Source: an uncultured Microbulbifer sp.
GTDB lineage: Bacteria; Pseudomonadota; Gammaproteobacteria; Pseudomonadales; Cellvibrionaceae
Direction of reading: 5' to 3'
Assembly (NCBI RefSeq): GCF_947504145.1
Contig: NZ_CANNGQ010000001.1
Coordinates: 434,001 to 498,000, forward strand
DNA length: 64,000 bases
Under the pieces are notes generated by a model that ran no database searches, was not told the DNA's origin, and saw nothing but the letters and a program-made list of their open reading frames with translations. Below are positions 8,341 through 15,545 of the stretch, piece by piece; within the stretch, counting starts at the first letter, position 1; each line of letters begins with the position of its first letter. The translations under genes were made by a program, and so were the position numbers.

Positions 8341-9348
8341 ATGACTATTGCCCCGGAACTACTGCGCCGGATTGTGGAAGGCGCACTGCTGGCAGCGGCA
8401 CAACCGCTGTCAGAAGACCGTCTGCTCTCTCTGATCGAGGAGGGCGAGCGACCCGAGAAGTCCGCACTGCGCGAAGCGCTGGAGGAAATCGCGGAAAGCT
8501 GTGCCGAGCGCGGTTTCGAGCTCAAGCAGGTGGCCAGCGGCTGGCGCTATCAGGTGCCGGAGGATCTGGCGCCCTGGGTCAACAAGCTGTGGGAAGAAAA
8601 GCCCCAGAAGTACTCCCGCGCGACTCTGGAGACGCTCGCCATTATCGCCTATCGCCAGCCGATTACTCGCGGTGATATCGAGGAAATCCGCGGTGTGGCG
8701 GTGAGCTCGCATATTGTGAGAAGCCTGTCTGAGCGGGGCTGGATCAAGGTCGTGGGGCAGCGCGATGTACCGGGCAAGCCCTCGCTCTATGCCACTACCA
8801 GAGAGTTTCTGGATTACTTCAACCTCAAGAGCCTGGAAGACCTGCCGACCCTGGCAGAGATTCGCGATATCGAAAGCCTCAATGCGGCACTCGACCTGGG
8901 TGAAGGTGGCGCCCCTGCCGAGCCCAACGATGTAACCCCGGATACCGACAACGAAGCGCCGGAAGCGGTTGAGGCCGATACTGAAACTACCTCTGGCGAC
9001 GTGCAGGAAGAAACGCACACAGAGGCCGCCGATGAGGCAGTTTCTGGCGATCAGGCGGACGCCGGAGAAGAAAACGATCAGCAGGCGGTAGCGGAAGACT
9101 ACGCTGAAGAAGCGGAAAGCCCGGAAATCGACGTGAATTTGGAGGCTGAGCATCTCGACGAAGCTACCTCTGACGTGTCGGATCTGAGCCAGGATGAAAC
9201 GAACCTGGACGAAACGACTGCGGAGAGCTCCGTAGACGACGAATCCTTGCCCAATGAATTTGATGAAGTGCCGGAGTCCGAGGAATCGCCCGAGCAGGAA
9301 GCCGTCAATGATGATGAAAACAAATCCCCGGAAAACCTCAATTCATGA
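8341..9348 (+). CDS. scpB: Segregation and condensation protein B
   Basis: Partner of ScpA in the SMC-ScpAB condensin. It has 335 residues, well above the usual 180-200. The first 185 residues carry the two winged-helix domains, with typical [21 protein letters not shown] at the start (given here as family context), [33 protein letters not shown] and [16 protein letters not shown]. Residues from about 190 on are an acidic low-complexity tail rich in Glu, Asp and Ala. The ATG at 8341 is 22 bases after the scpA stop. The stop overlaps the rluB start (ATGA), so the last two genes are translationally coupled. Confidence 0.94.
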   Translation: MTIAPELLRRIVEGALLAAAQPLSEDRLLSLIEEGERPEKSALREALEEIAESCAERGFELKQVASGWRYQVPEDLAPWVNKLWEEKPQKYSRATLETLAIIAYRQPITRGDIEEIRGVAVSSHIVRSLSERGWIKVVGQRDVPGKPSLYATTREFLDYFNLKSLEDLPTLAEIRDIESLNAALDLGEGGAPAEPNDVTPDTDNEAPEAVEADTETTSGDVQEETHTEAADEAVSGDQADAGEENDQQAVAEDYAEEAESPEIDVNLEAEHLDEATSDVSDLSQDETNLDETTAESSVDDESLPNEFDEVPESEESPEQEAVNDDENKSPENLNS

Positions 9349-10466
9349 GTAATGACGCAGCGCCAGCGGGCGAAAAACTGCAAAAAGTCCTGGCCCGTGC
9401 GGGCCTCGGTTCGCGCCGGGAAATGGAACGCGCCATCGAGGCGGGCCGTGTTACCGTCAATGGTGAAGTGGCGGGCCTCGGCGAGCGGGTTACCGAAGAT
9501 GATCAGGTCCAGTTTGATGGCAAGCGCCTGCCTGGCGGCGAAGAAAACCGTCTGCGGGTAATCCTCTACAACAAACCCATTGGTGAGATCTGTTCCCGCC
9601 ACGACCCGGAAGGGCGCCCCACGGTGTACGACCGTCTGCCGCGCCTGAAAAGCGGGCGCTGGATTTCCGTCGGGCGGCTGGATTTCAATACCAGTGGTCT
9701 GTTGTTGTTTACCAATAGCGGCGAGCTGGCCAATAAGTTGATGCACCCATCTTCCGTCATCGATCGCGAATACCTGGTGCGAATCCAGGGGCACGTGGAT
9801 GATGACGTGAAAGAGCGCCTGACCAAGGGCGTGTTGCTGGACGACGGGCAGGCGCGCTTTACCGATATTGTTGAGAGTGGTGGTGAAGGTACCAACCGCT
9901 GGTTCTATTGTGTGGTGATGGAAGGGCGCAACCGTGAAGTGCGTCGTCTGTGGGAATCTCAGGGGGTGCGCGTTAGCCGCCTCAAACGTGTGCGCTACGG
10001 CAGCGTGTTTATTCCGTCCCATGTGCGTGTTGGTCAGTGGGTGGAAATGGAGCCCAAAGAGATCGACGACCTGTGTATCACCGCTGGGTTGCCGAAGCTG
10101 GGCCAGCGCCCACTGACACCGGCCGAGAAAGAGACCCTGCAACGCCAGCGTCGCAAGCTGCGTAAATCCCCCGCCCCCTCTGGCGGGCGGACGCCGGTCA
10201 AAAGCGCCTCTGAAAAATCGGCCGAGGGCAAAGCCGAGCCTGCGAAATCCGCTGCCGGAAAAGGCAGTTTGGGGAAAGGCAGTTCAGGGAAAAGTGTCTC
10301 GGGGAGAGTGTCCGCGGGCAAAAGTACCGGTAAAAGCTTCTCAGGAAGGGGGGCTTCGGGGAAGAGCTCTTTCGGGGATGACTCCCGAGGGTCGCGCGAA
10401 TCGCGAGGAACCCGCGGAAACGGTGCGTCGAAGAAGGGCAACATCAAGCCGTCGCGGAGACGGTGA
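9345..10466 (+). CDS. rluB: 23S rRNA pseudouridine 2605 synthase
   Basis: Converts one uridine of 23S rRNA (U2605 in E. coli) to pseudouridine. It has 373 residues. An S4 RNA-binding domain covers about 10-68 ([19 protein letters not shown]). The RsuA-type catalytic domain follows, with the invariant aspartate D113 in [16 protein letters not shown] and an [12 protein letters not shown] motif. The last 100 residues are a basic Lys/Ser/Gly-rich tail ([11 protein letters not shown] and similar), probably an unstructured RNA-binding extension. It overlaps scpB by 4 bases, in the usual scpA-scpB-rluB order, and is followed by a bidirectional terminator. Confidence 0.94.
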   Translation: MSNDAAPAGEKLQKVLARAGLGSRREMERAIEAGRVTVNGEVAGLGERVTEDDQVQFDGKRLPGGEENRLRVILYNKPIGEICSRHDPEGRPTVYDRLPRLKSGRWISVGRLDFNTSGLLLFTNSGELANKLMHPSSVIDREYLVRIQGHVDDDVKERLTKGVLLDDGQARFTDIVESGGEGTNRWFYCVVMEGRNREVRRLWESQGVRVSRLKRVRYGSVFIPSHVRVGQWVEMEPKEIDDLCITAGLPKLGQRPLTPAEKETLQRQRRKLRKSPAPSGGRTPVKSASEKSAEGKAEPAKSAAGKGSLGKGSSGKSVSGRVSAGKSTGKSFSGRGASGKSSFGDDSRGSRESRGTRGNGASKKGNIKPSRRR

Positions 10467-10495
10467 GAACCTTAGTACACGCATTGGCGTAAAAA

Positions 10496-10533
10496 TAGAA
10501 AAGGCAGCGAAAGCTGCCTTTTCTCGTTTTTGA
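10496..10533. terminator. Bidirectional terminator between rluB and the SRPBCC gene
   Basis: Stem AAAAGGCAGC (10499-10508), GAAA tetraloop, GCTGCCTTTT (10513-10522). It is followed by TCTCGTTTTT on the plus strand and by CTATTTTT on the minus strand. It serves both convergent genes. Confidence 0.9.
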
Positions 10534-10539
10534 CTCGGG

Positions 10540-11247
10540 TCAGGGTTGTTCTTCCTGATCAAATTCTTCCAGCGCATCGCCATCCGTATCCGGCTCTTCG
10601 ATGTCATCCCCTTCAATGATCTGGTTTTCCATGCCGGGGTCGACATTTTCCGGCTCCAGGGTGCCGGGCTCGGAGGATGTGGGAGGAGGCATAGAGGCGT
10701 CTGGTGACGCTTGCGCCGGGTTGCCCGCTTCCTCTTCCACGGTGCTTTTCAACTTCTGCAGGCCCTGCTCAAAGGACTGCCCCACCATTCTGGATACCAT
10801 TAATCCCATCCAGCGGGCGATGGGGCTGCCGCCCATCTCGGAGGAAAAAGACCAGGTGACATTGGTGCCGCTGCCCTGGGGCTGCAGGGTGAACTCTGCA
10901 TTGGCCTGGCCCTGTGCACCGAAATCCAGCGCAGTGGCCACGCGGGAATAGGGTTCACTGGCGGTGATTGTCTGGGAACCGTTGCCAACACTGGGGTCGT
11001 CGCTGGTCCATTTCATCACCGCACCGTTGCCTTCCGGGAAGCCCTCGTAGCTGTACTCGGTTTCGGGGTCTATCTGGTACCAGGGGGACCACTTGTTGAA
11101 GTTGCGGAAATTATTCAGATAGGGGAACACCACTTGTGGCGGTTCCGCGATATACACGCTGCGTTCGGTGGTGGCGACCCGCGGAAAGAGAAAGCCGGCC
11201 AGTACCAGCAGGGCGAGAAAAATAAGAATGTACAGTATCCAGCGCAC
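10540..11247 (-). CDS. Membrane-anchored SRPBCC (polyketide cyclase/START-like) family protein
   Basis: A 235-residue protein. An N-terminal hydrophobic helix (MRWILYILIFLALLVLAGFL) anchors it in the membrane or serves as a signal. An SRPBCC ligand-binding fold (about 28-185) follows, with VYIAEPPQVVFPYLNNFRNFNKWSPW at its start and an amphipathic closing helix VGQSFEQGLQKLKSTVEEE. The last 50 residues are an acidic Pro-rich tail. No ligand or enzyme activity can be named. It is convergent with rluB and lies downstream of the Cpx-like pair on the same strand. The 165-base gap to cpxA shows no gene. Confidence 0.8.
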   Translation of the reverse strand: MRWILYILIFLALLVLAGFLFPRVATTERSVYIAEPPQVVFPYLNNFRNFNKWSPWYQIDPETEYSYEGFPEGNGAVMKWTSDDPSVGNGSQTITASEPYSRVATALDFGAQGQANAEFTLQPQGSGTNVTWSFSSEMGGSPIARWMGLMVSRMVGQSFEQGLQKLKSTVEEEAGNPAQASPDASMPPPTSSEPGTLEPENVDPGMENQIIEGDDIEEPDTDGDALEEFDQEEQP

Positions 11248-11412
11248 GATGGACTCCCCGATCAGATTTATGTCAGCCGCCCCGGCGGGCCGGCATTTTT
11301 GTTTTCCACCCCGTGCTGAGGGGTGGTATCAGGTACAGCTGTGACTGAGGAGTTTACTGACTAGTGCGATTCTTCGCCAGCCGGGTGGGAGGGAAGAACA
11401 ATCTTTCCCAGA

Positions 11413-12786
11413 TTAAAAGCTTGTGTCGAGCAGGGGCAGGGTAATCCGGATTCCCAGACCCGCCGCGGGTACGTTGAATGCGTCAATGGTGCCGCTGTGT
11501 TGCACTACGGTGCGCTGGGCGATGGCCAGCCCCAGGCCAAACCCCCCGCTCTCGCGGCTGCGGGCTTCATCCGTGCGGTAGAAGGGGCGGAAGATTGCCT
11601 GCAGTTCGGATTCCGGCACGCCGTTGCCGGAATCGGTGACCTGAATGGTGCACTGATCGCCTATGTGTTTTATTTCCACCGCGACCCGGCCGCCATCTTC
11701 ACTGTACTTGATGGCGTTGCGCAAAATGTTTTCCAGCGCGGCGGTGAGTGAACTGCCGCGGGTGGCCACCAGTAACTCGCGACCATCGCTGCGAGTGTCC
11801 AGGCATATCCCGCGCTGGCGAGCTTCATCTTTCAGGTCTTCGGTCAACGCGGCCAGCAGGCTGTTGACCTCCACCACGTCGTCCAGTGGCCGTTCCTCGT
11901 CGCCGCTCACCGGCAGGGAGAGAATGTCGGCGATGATGTCTTCCAGGTAATCGGCTGCCTTGCCAATCTTGTCCAGTTCCGGGTCCAGGGCCTGTACGTT
12001 TTTCTGCCGCGCGATGCCCAGGGCTACTTGCAGACGGGCCAGGGGCGAGCGCAGTTCATGAGAGACATCCTTGATCAACCGGCGTTGTTCGCCCATGGAT
12101 TCCTGTAGTTGGGCGGTCATCGAGTCGAAATCCGCCGCCAGTTCACCCAGCTCCCGGCCGTGGCCGCGCAGGGTGGGGGTGACCCGGTAGCTGAGGTCGC
12201 CAGCCGCCACCCGGCGCGTTGCAGTGCGCAGGTTGTCGAGGGGTTTACTCAGGTAGCGGGCCAGCCAGTAGCACGCGAGCCCGGAGGCGAGGGTGGCGAG
12301 TACCAGAATCGGCCAGAAGCTGCGCAGGATAAAGCGCAGCAACAGTTCGCCTTTGCTCTTGCCCGCAATAAACACCACGCGCAGATTGTCGGTGCCGCGC
12401 TGGGGCACGAAAAATCCGACACTGGGTTTTTTGTCCACCAGGCCGTGTGCTTCGCGGTTGCGGTAGTTGAGTGCGCTGAACAGGGGCGCCATGGACTGGG
12501 GAATGGGGCGGTCGAGAATCTCTGAACCACTGCGGTCAATGGCGAATATACGGTCGCGGACGTCGTCGGGCTGGCGTTCCAGCCAATGGACGAAGTGCTC
12601 GCTGCCGTGGCGGCGGGTCATGCGCAGGTTGTGGGTAATCTCCCGGAACAGCTCCGGACCCTCCCAGCGGTCCTTCTGTGCCGGGTCGCCAAACTCGCGG
12701 ATATGGGTGATATATACCGCCGCCAGTACCATGATTACTGCGGTGAGCCAGGCGCCAAAAAATATCCGGCCGAATAGACTGCTCAT
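11413..12786 (-). CDS. cpxA: CpxA-like envelope-stress sensor histidine kinase
   Basis: A 457-residue two-pass membrane kinase. TM1 is at about 6-26 and a periplasmic sensor domain at 27-150. TM2 (FWPILVLATLASGLACYWLA) is at 157-176, with HAMP at about 177-232. The HisKA box holds the phospho-accepting His243 in KDVSHELRSPLARL. The ATPase domain has the N box NILRNAIKYS, G1 DSGNGVPE and G2 GFGLGLAIA. The layout, the neighbouring OmpR-type regulator and the divergent CpxP-like gene support CpxA; the actual stimulus is unproved. The gap to the regulator gene is 9 bases. The 165 bases downstream (11248-11412) show no gene. Confidence 0.87.
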   Translation of the reverse strand: MSSLFGRIFFGAWLTAVIMVLAAVYITHIREFGDPAQKDRWEGPELFREITHNLRMTRRHGSEHFVHWLERQPDDVRDRIFAIDRSGSEILDRPIPQSMAPLFSALNYRNREAHGLVDKKPSVGFFVPQRGTDNLRVVFIAGKSKGELLLRFILRSFWPILVLATLASGLACYWLARYLSKPLDNLRTATRRVAAGDLSYRVTPTLRGHGRELGELAADFDSMTAQLQESMGEQRRLIKDVSHELRSPLARLQVALGIARQKNVQALDPELDKIGKAADYLEDIIADILSLPVSGDEERPLDDVVEVNSLLAALTEDLKDEARQRGICLDTRSDGRELLVATRGSSLTAALENILRNAIKYSEDGGRVAVEIKHIGDQCTIQVTDSGNGVPESELQAIFRPFYRTDEARSRESGGFGLGLAIAQRTVVQHSGTIDAFNVPAAGLGIRITLPLLDTSF

Positions 12787-12795
12787 GACGTGCCC

Positions 12796-13500
12796 TTACC
12801 CCTGACTGCGCGTCAGCATATATCCGGCGCCACGGATATTGATGATCAGGTCGCGGCTGGCACCCTGTTCCGCCAGCTTCTTGCGGAGGTTACTCACATG
12901 CACATCGATGGAGCGGTCGTAGGGCATCAGCTTGCGACCAAGGGCTTGCTCGGTAAGGACTTCCTTGCTGACCACCTCGCCAGCATTTTCTACCAGAACC
13001 TTGAGTACGGAGAACTCTGCGCCGGTCAGGTTGACGCTCTGGTCGTCCCACAGGCACTGATGCTCGCGAGGTAGCAGGCGCAATGGGCCGCTGGTGAGGT
13101 TGTCATCGTTTGTTTCCACTTCGGTGCGCCCGCGGCGCAGGATCGCGCGCAGGCGCGCGGCCAGTTCCCGGGGATTACAGGGCTTGGGCAGATAGTCGTC
13201 GGCCCCCATCTCCAGCCCTACAATGCGGTCCACGGTGTCGCCTTTGGCGGTGAGCATCACCACCGGCAGTGAATGTCCCGGGGTGGCTGAGTCCTCACGC
13301 AGTTTGCGCAGGACATCAAAGCCGTTATGTACCGGCAGCATCACGTCGAGAACCAGGGCGTCAAATGGCTGGCTGCGGGCCAGCTCCAGGCCGCGGCCAC
13401 CGTCGTTCGCAACGGTTACGTCAAATCCTTCTCCTACCAGAAACTCTTCCAGCAGCTCTGTCAGTTCGGTGTCGTCATCGACCAGCAGGATATGGCTCAT
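12796..13500 (-). CDS. cpxR: CpxR-like OmpR-family response regulator
   Basis: A 234-residue regulator. The receiver domain (about 1-115) has the acidic pocket DDD (8-10), the phospho-acceptor Asp52 in ALVLDVMLP and Lys in MLTAKGD. The winged-helix DNA-binding domain (about 130-232) contains YDRSIDVHVSNLRKKL. It begins MSHILLVDDD, like known CpxR proteins, so the ATG at 13500 is preferred to a TTG 14 codons upstream. It forms an operon with cpxA. The divergent intergenic region carries phased CpxR-type half-sites, and a minus-strand TATAAT lies at 13575-13570, which suggests autoregulation. Confidence 0.9.
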   Translation of the reverse strand: MSHILLVDDDTELTELLEEFLVGEGFDVTVANDGGRGLELARSQPFDALVLDVMLPVHNGFDVLRKLREDSATPGHSLPVVMLTAKGDTVDRIVGLEMGADDYLPKPCNPRELAARLRAILRRGRTEVETNDDNLTSGPLRLLPREHQCLWDDQSVNLTGAEFSVLKVLVENAGEVVSKEVLTEQALGRKLMPYDRSIDVHVSNLRKKLAEQGASRDLIINIRGAGYMLTRSQG

Positions 13501-13569
13501 GGGTCTTGTGTGTCCGGTTGATTCGCTTCTCGGTTCGCTCAATCAGGGCAACCGCCTGTGTATGGAGGG

Positions 13570-13575
13570 ATTATA
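13570..13575 (-). promoter_or_regulatory. Candidate -10 of the cpxRA promoter
   Basis: The minus strand reads TATAAT here, about 70 bases before the cpxR ATG. No good -35 is seen at 17 bases. The phased half-site array begins about 30 bases upstream, as expected for an activator-dependent, self-regulated promoter. Confidence 0.4.
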
Positions 13576-13615
13576 TGCGCAGCAGCACCGGGTTCCGGGG
13601 AAAGGTTTTGCGTGT

Positions 13616-13660
13616 TTTACCGTTCTTAACAAATGTTTACCGCCGTTATCCCCTGTTTAC
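13616..13660. promoter_or_regulatory. Phased array of five CpxR-type half-sites
   Basis: Pentamers TTTAC, TTAAC, TTTAC, TTATC and TTTAC start at 13616, 13626, 13636, 13646 and 13656, each separated by exactly 5 bases. On the minus strand they read GTAAA-N5-GATAA-N5-GTAAA-N5-GTTAA-N5-GTAAA. The known E. coli CpxR box is GTAAA-N5-GTAAA. A sixth, weaker unit (TTTTG) lies at 13606. The array lies between divergent cpxR and cpxP. Confidence 0.65.
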
Positions 13661-13661
13661 A

Positions 13662-13682
13662 GTGCATGAGCCTAGTATGCAC
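13662..13682 (+). promoter_or_regulatory. Candidate cpxP promoter -10 inside a small palindrome
   Basis: TAGTAT at 13673-13678 is a plausible -10; its -35 area is covered by the last half-site of the array, as in class II activation. The arms GTGCAT (13662-13667) and ATGCAC (13677-13682) form a 6-bp palindrome around it, perhaps a second operator or chance. Confidence 0.3.
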
Positions 13683-13772
13683 TTACCGACTCGGGAAACA
13701 CGAAACGAAACACACCAAACCCGGGATACCCAGAGCCGGTATCCCCAATCGGCATCACTTGAGGATGAGCAT

Positions 13773-14270
13773 ATGAACAAATGGAAAGCACTTGCAGGTA
13801 GCCTGGTTCTGGGCAGCGCACTGACCACCTCGGGCATGGTTCTGGCATTCCCGGATGGCGGTGAAGGTCACCGCGGCCACAAAGGCCATCACGGTGGCGG
13901 CCACCATAAAGAGCGTATGTTTGAACACATGGCGGAAAAGCTGGACCTGACTGAAGGCCAGAAAGCACAGCTGAAAGCCGACCGTGAGGCCGGTAAAGAG
14001 TCCCGCAAAGCCGCGCGCAAAGAGGCGCGGGAGCTGCACAAGCAGCTGCGCGAAGCAGTGGCGTCCGGTGCCGACCAGGCCACTCTGGACGCCCTCGGTG
14101 CGAAGATTGGTCAGATGGAAGTGCAGAAAATGCAGCGTATGCAGCAGAAGCGCGCCCAGTTCGAATCTATCTTGACCGATGAGCAGAAAGCCAAGCTGGA
14201 CGCGATGAAGGCCGAGCGCAAGGCCCGCCACGAAGAGCGTATGGAGCGCAAAAAGAGCGACCAAGACTGA
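13773..14270 (+). CDS. cpxP: Spy/CpxP family periplasmic protein
   Basis: A 165-residue periplasmic chaperone-like inhibitor. In E. coli, CpxP binds the CpxA sensor and damps signalling. A signal peptide covers residues 1-25 (cleavage near VLAFP). A His/Gly-rich stretch holds seven histidines between residues 33 and 52. A helical, strongly charged body carries the two family LTxxQ motifs, LTEGQ (59-63) and LTDEQ near 138. The ATG at 13773 follows GAGGA at 13761-13765. The frame is open far upstream but has no signal-like start there. It is divergent from cpxRA and followed by a terminator. The histidine cluster suggests metal binding; that is inference. Confidence 0.85.
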   Translation: MNKWKALAGSLVLGSALTTSGMVLAFPDGGEGHRGHKGHHGGGHHKERMFEHMAEKLDLTEGQKAQLKADREAGKESRKAARKEARELHKQLREAVASGADQATLDALGAKIGQMEVQKMQRMQQKRAQFESILTDEQKAKLDAMKAERKARHEERMERKKSDQD

Positions 14271-14346
14271 TTGCCGCTTCGCTCCATTGGATTGCTTGAC
14301 GGGCTACCGGCGCCCACCCCAACAGCCGGTAGACCATCCCCCTGAT

Positions 14347-14373
14347 GCCCCTGTACCCCACAGGGGCTTTTTT
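14347..14373 (+). terminator. Rho-independent terminator after cpxP
   Basis: Stem GCCCCTGT (14347-14354) pairs with ACAGGGGC (14360-14367), with a 5-base loop, followed by TTTTTTG. Confidence 0.88.
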
Positions 14374-14525
14374 GTTTGGCTCCCGTCGCCCCAGACTGGG
14401 CCCTGCTCCTTGCTGAACCTGCCTATTGTTGGGAAAATGCCCGCCGCAAACCGGGGCCGTACAGTCCCGGCAACCTGCCATACACATTCGCTGTGTGGGC
14501 AGAACCTGGCAGTTGAGGAGTGATA

Positions 14526-15077
14526 GTGAGCAAGATCGGCCTGTTTTACGGTAGTGACGAAGGCAACACCGAAGGCATCGCCCAGCGTATCGCCGCGCGG
14601 CTGGGGGAGGAGCGGGTGGAGATCCACGATATCGCCGACGTGACTCAGCTGGAAATCGGCGAATACGATCAGTTGATCCTCGGCATTCCTACCTGGGACT
14701 TCGGTCAGATCCAGTCCGACTGGGAAGAATTCTGGGAAGATGTGCAGGAAATCGATTTTACCGGTAAAACTGTGGCGCTGTTTGGCCTCGGTGATCAGTT
14801 CGGCTACGGCGATTATTTCCTCGATGCCATGGGTATGCTGCACGACGTGATCGTGGCCAATGGCGCTGTGATTGTGGGGCACTGGCCCACCACAGGTTAT
14901 GAATTTGAAGCTTCCAAGGCGGAGGTGCCGGAGCAGAACATTTTTGTGGGGCTGGCGATCGATGAAGACCAGCAGGAAGAGATGACCGGTAACCGCCTGA
15001 ACGACTGGTGCGAGCAGATTGCCGAGGAGTTTGGGCTTGAAGGCGGTGCGCAAAGCGTCGCGCGGCTGGAGGATTGA
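14526..15077 (+). CDS. fldA: Flavodoxin (long-chain)
   Basis: A 183-residue FMN-binding electron carrier. The phosphate loop is GLFYGSDEGNTEGIAQRI (residues 5-22). The isoalloxazine loops include PTWDFGQIQSDWEEFW, with its tryptophan, and GLGDQFGYGDYFLDAMG. The insertion typical of long-chain flavodoxins is present. The start is GTG at 14526, 5 bases after GAGGAG; a GTG two codons earlier overlaps the ribosome site. The product probably feeds reductive enzymes of radical-SAM or biosynthetic pathways. Assignment to fldA rather than fldB is not certain. The stop is 7 bases before the next gene, so they may share a transcript. Confidence 0.88.
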   Translation: MSKIGLFYGSDEGNTEGIAQRIAARLGEERVEIHDIADVTQLEIGEYDQLILGIPTWDFGQIQSDWEEFWEDVQEIDFTGKTVALFGLGDQFGYGDYFLDAMGMLHDVIVANGAVIVGHWPTTGYEFEASKAEVPEQNIFVGLAIDEDQQEEMTGNRLNDWCEQIAEEFGLEGGAQSVARLED

Positions 15078-15084
15078 TCCGGCC

Positions 15085-15462
15085 ATGCCCAATACTGATT
15101 CGTTACCGCTACAGGACTTTTGGCCCTGGCTTGCCGATCACTGCAATTGCATTCTTCGCGCCGGTACCCCGGATTCCATCGTCTACGACGATGACGATTT
15201 CCACTGGCGTTTTACCCAGGAGAACCCGCGTACATTGCTGGTTCAGTTGATGCGCGGCAAGCGTCTGATCGGCGAGGTATTCATCGAGCCGGAAATGGTC
15301 AGTTCAGTACGTGTGACGCCGGGTGAAAAAGACGAAGTAATTTTTGACCTGATGGCGGAAGCCGATGGCGAGGAGCAGGTGCTCTACTATTTCGTGATGG
15401 CGCACGGCCTGGACGAAAGTGAGACTCCGGTACCGACCACCCGGCACGGCAGATTGCACTGA
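15085..15462 (+). CDS. Unknown acidic cytoplasmic protein
   Basis: A 125-residue protein that I do not recognise. It has no signal peptide or membrane helix. It is acidic (a DDDDF run near residue 36; many Glu and Asp) and looks globular, with alternating beta-rich segments such as ENPRTLLVQLMRGKRLIGEVFIEPEMVS. The ATG at 15085 lies 7 bases after the flavodoxin stop, and GGAGG at 15068-15072 is rather far upstream. Tight linkage to flavodoxin suggests a shared transcript and perhaps a related role. A bidirectional terminator follows. Confidence 0.6.
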   Translation: MPNTDSLPLQDFWPWLADHCNCILRAGTPDSIVYDDDDFHWRFTQENPRTLLVQLMRGKRLIGEVFIEPEMVSSVRVTPGEKDEVIFDLMAEADGEEQVLYYFVMAHGLDESETPVPTTRHGRLH

Positions 15463-15480
15463 CCGGAACGGACACCACAA

Positions 15481-15510
15481 AAAAACGCGGCACATTGGCC
15501 GCGTTTTTTC
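15481..15510. terminator. Bidirectional terminator
   Basis: Stem AAAAACGCGGC (15481-15491) pairs with GCCGCGTTTTT (15498-15508), with a 6-base loop and T-tracts in both directions. It separates the convergent gene at 15085-15462 from the S9 peptidase. Confidence 0.9.
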
Positions 15511-15545
15511 GTTTCTGGTTTCGTGTTTTGTCTGGGTGCCCTACA

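Noticed and set aside
9099-10142. A minus-strand open frame opposite scpB and rluB
   Set aside because: It is opposite conserved genes and lacks a ribosome site or recognisable domain.
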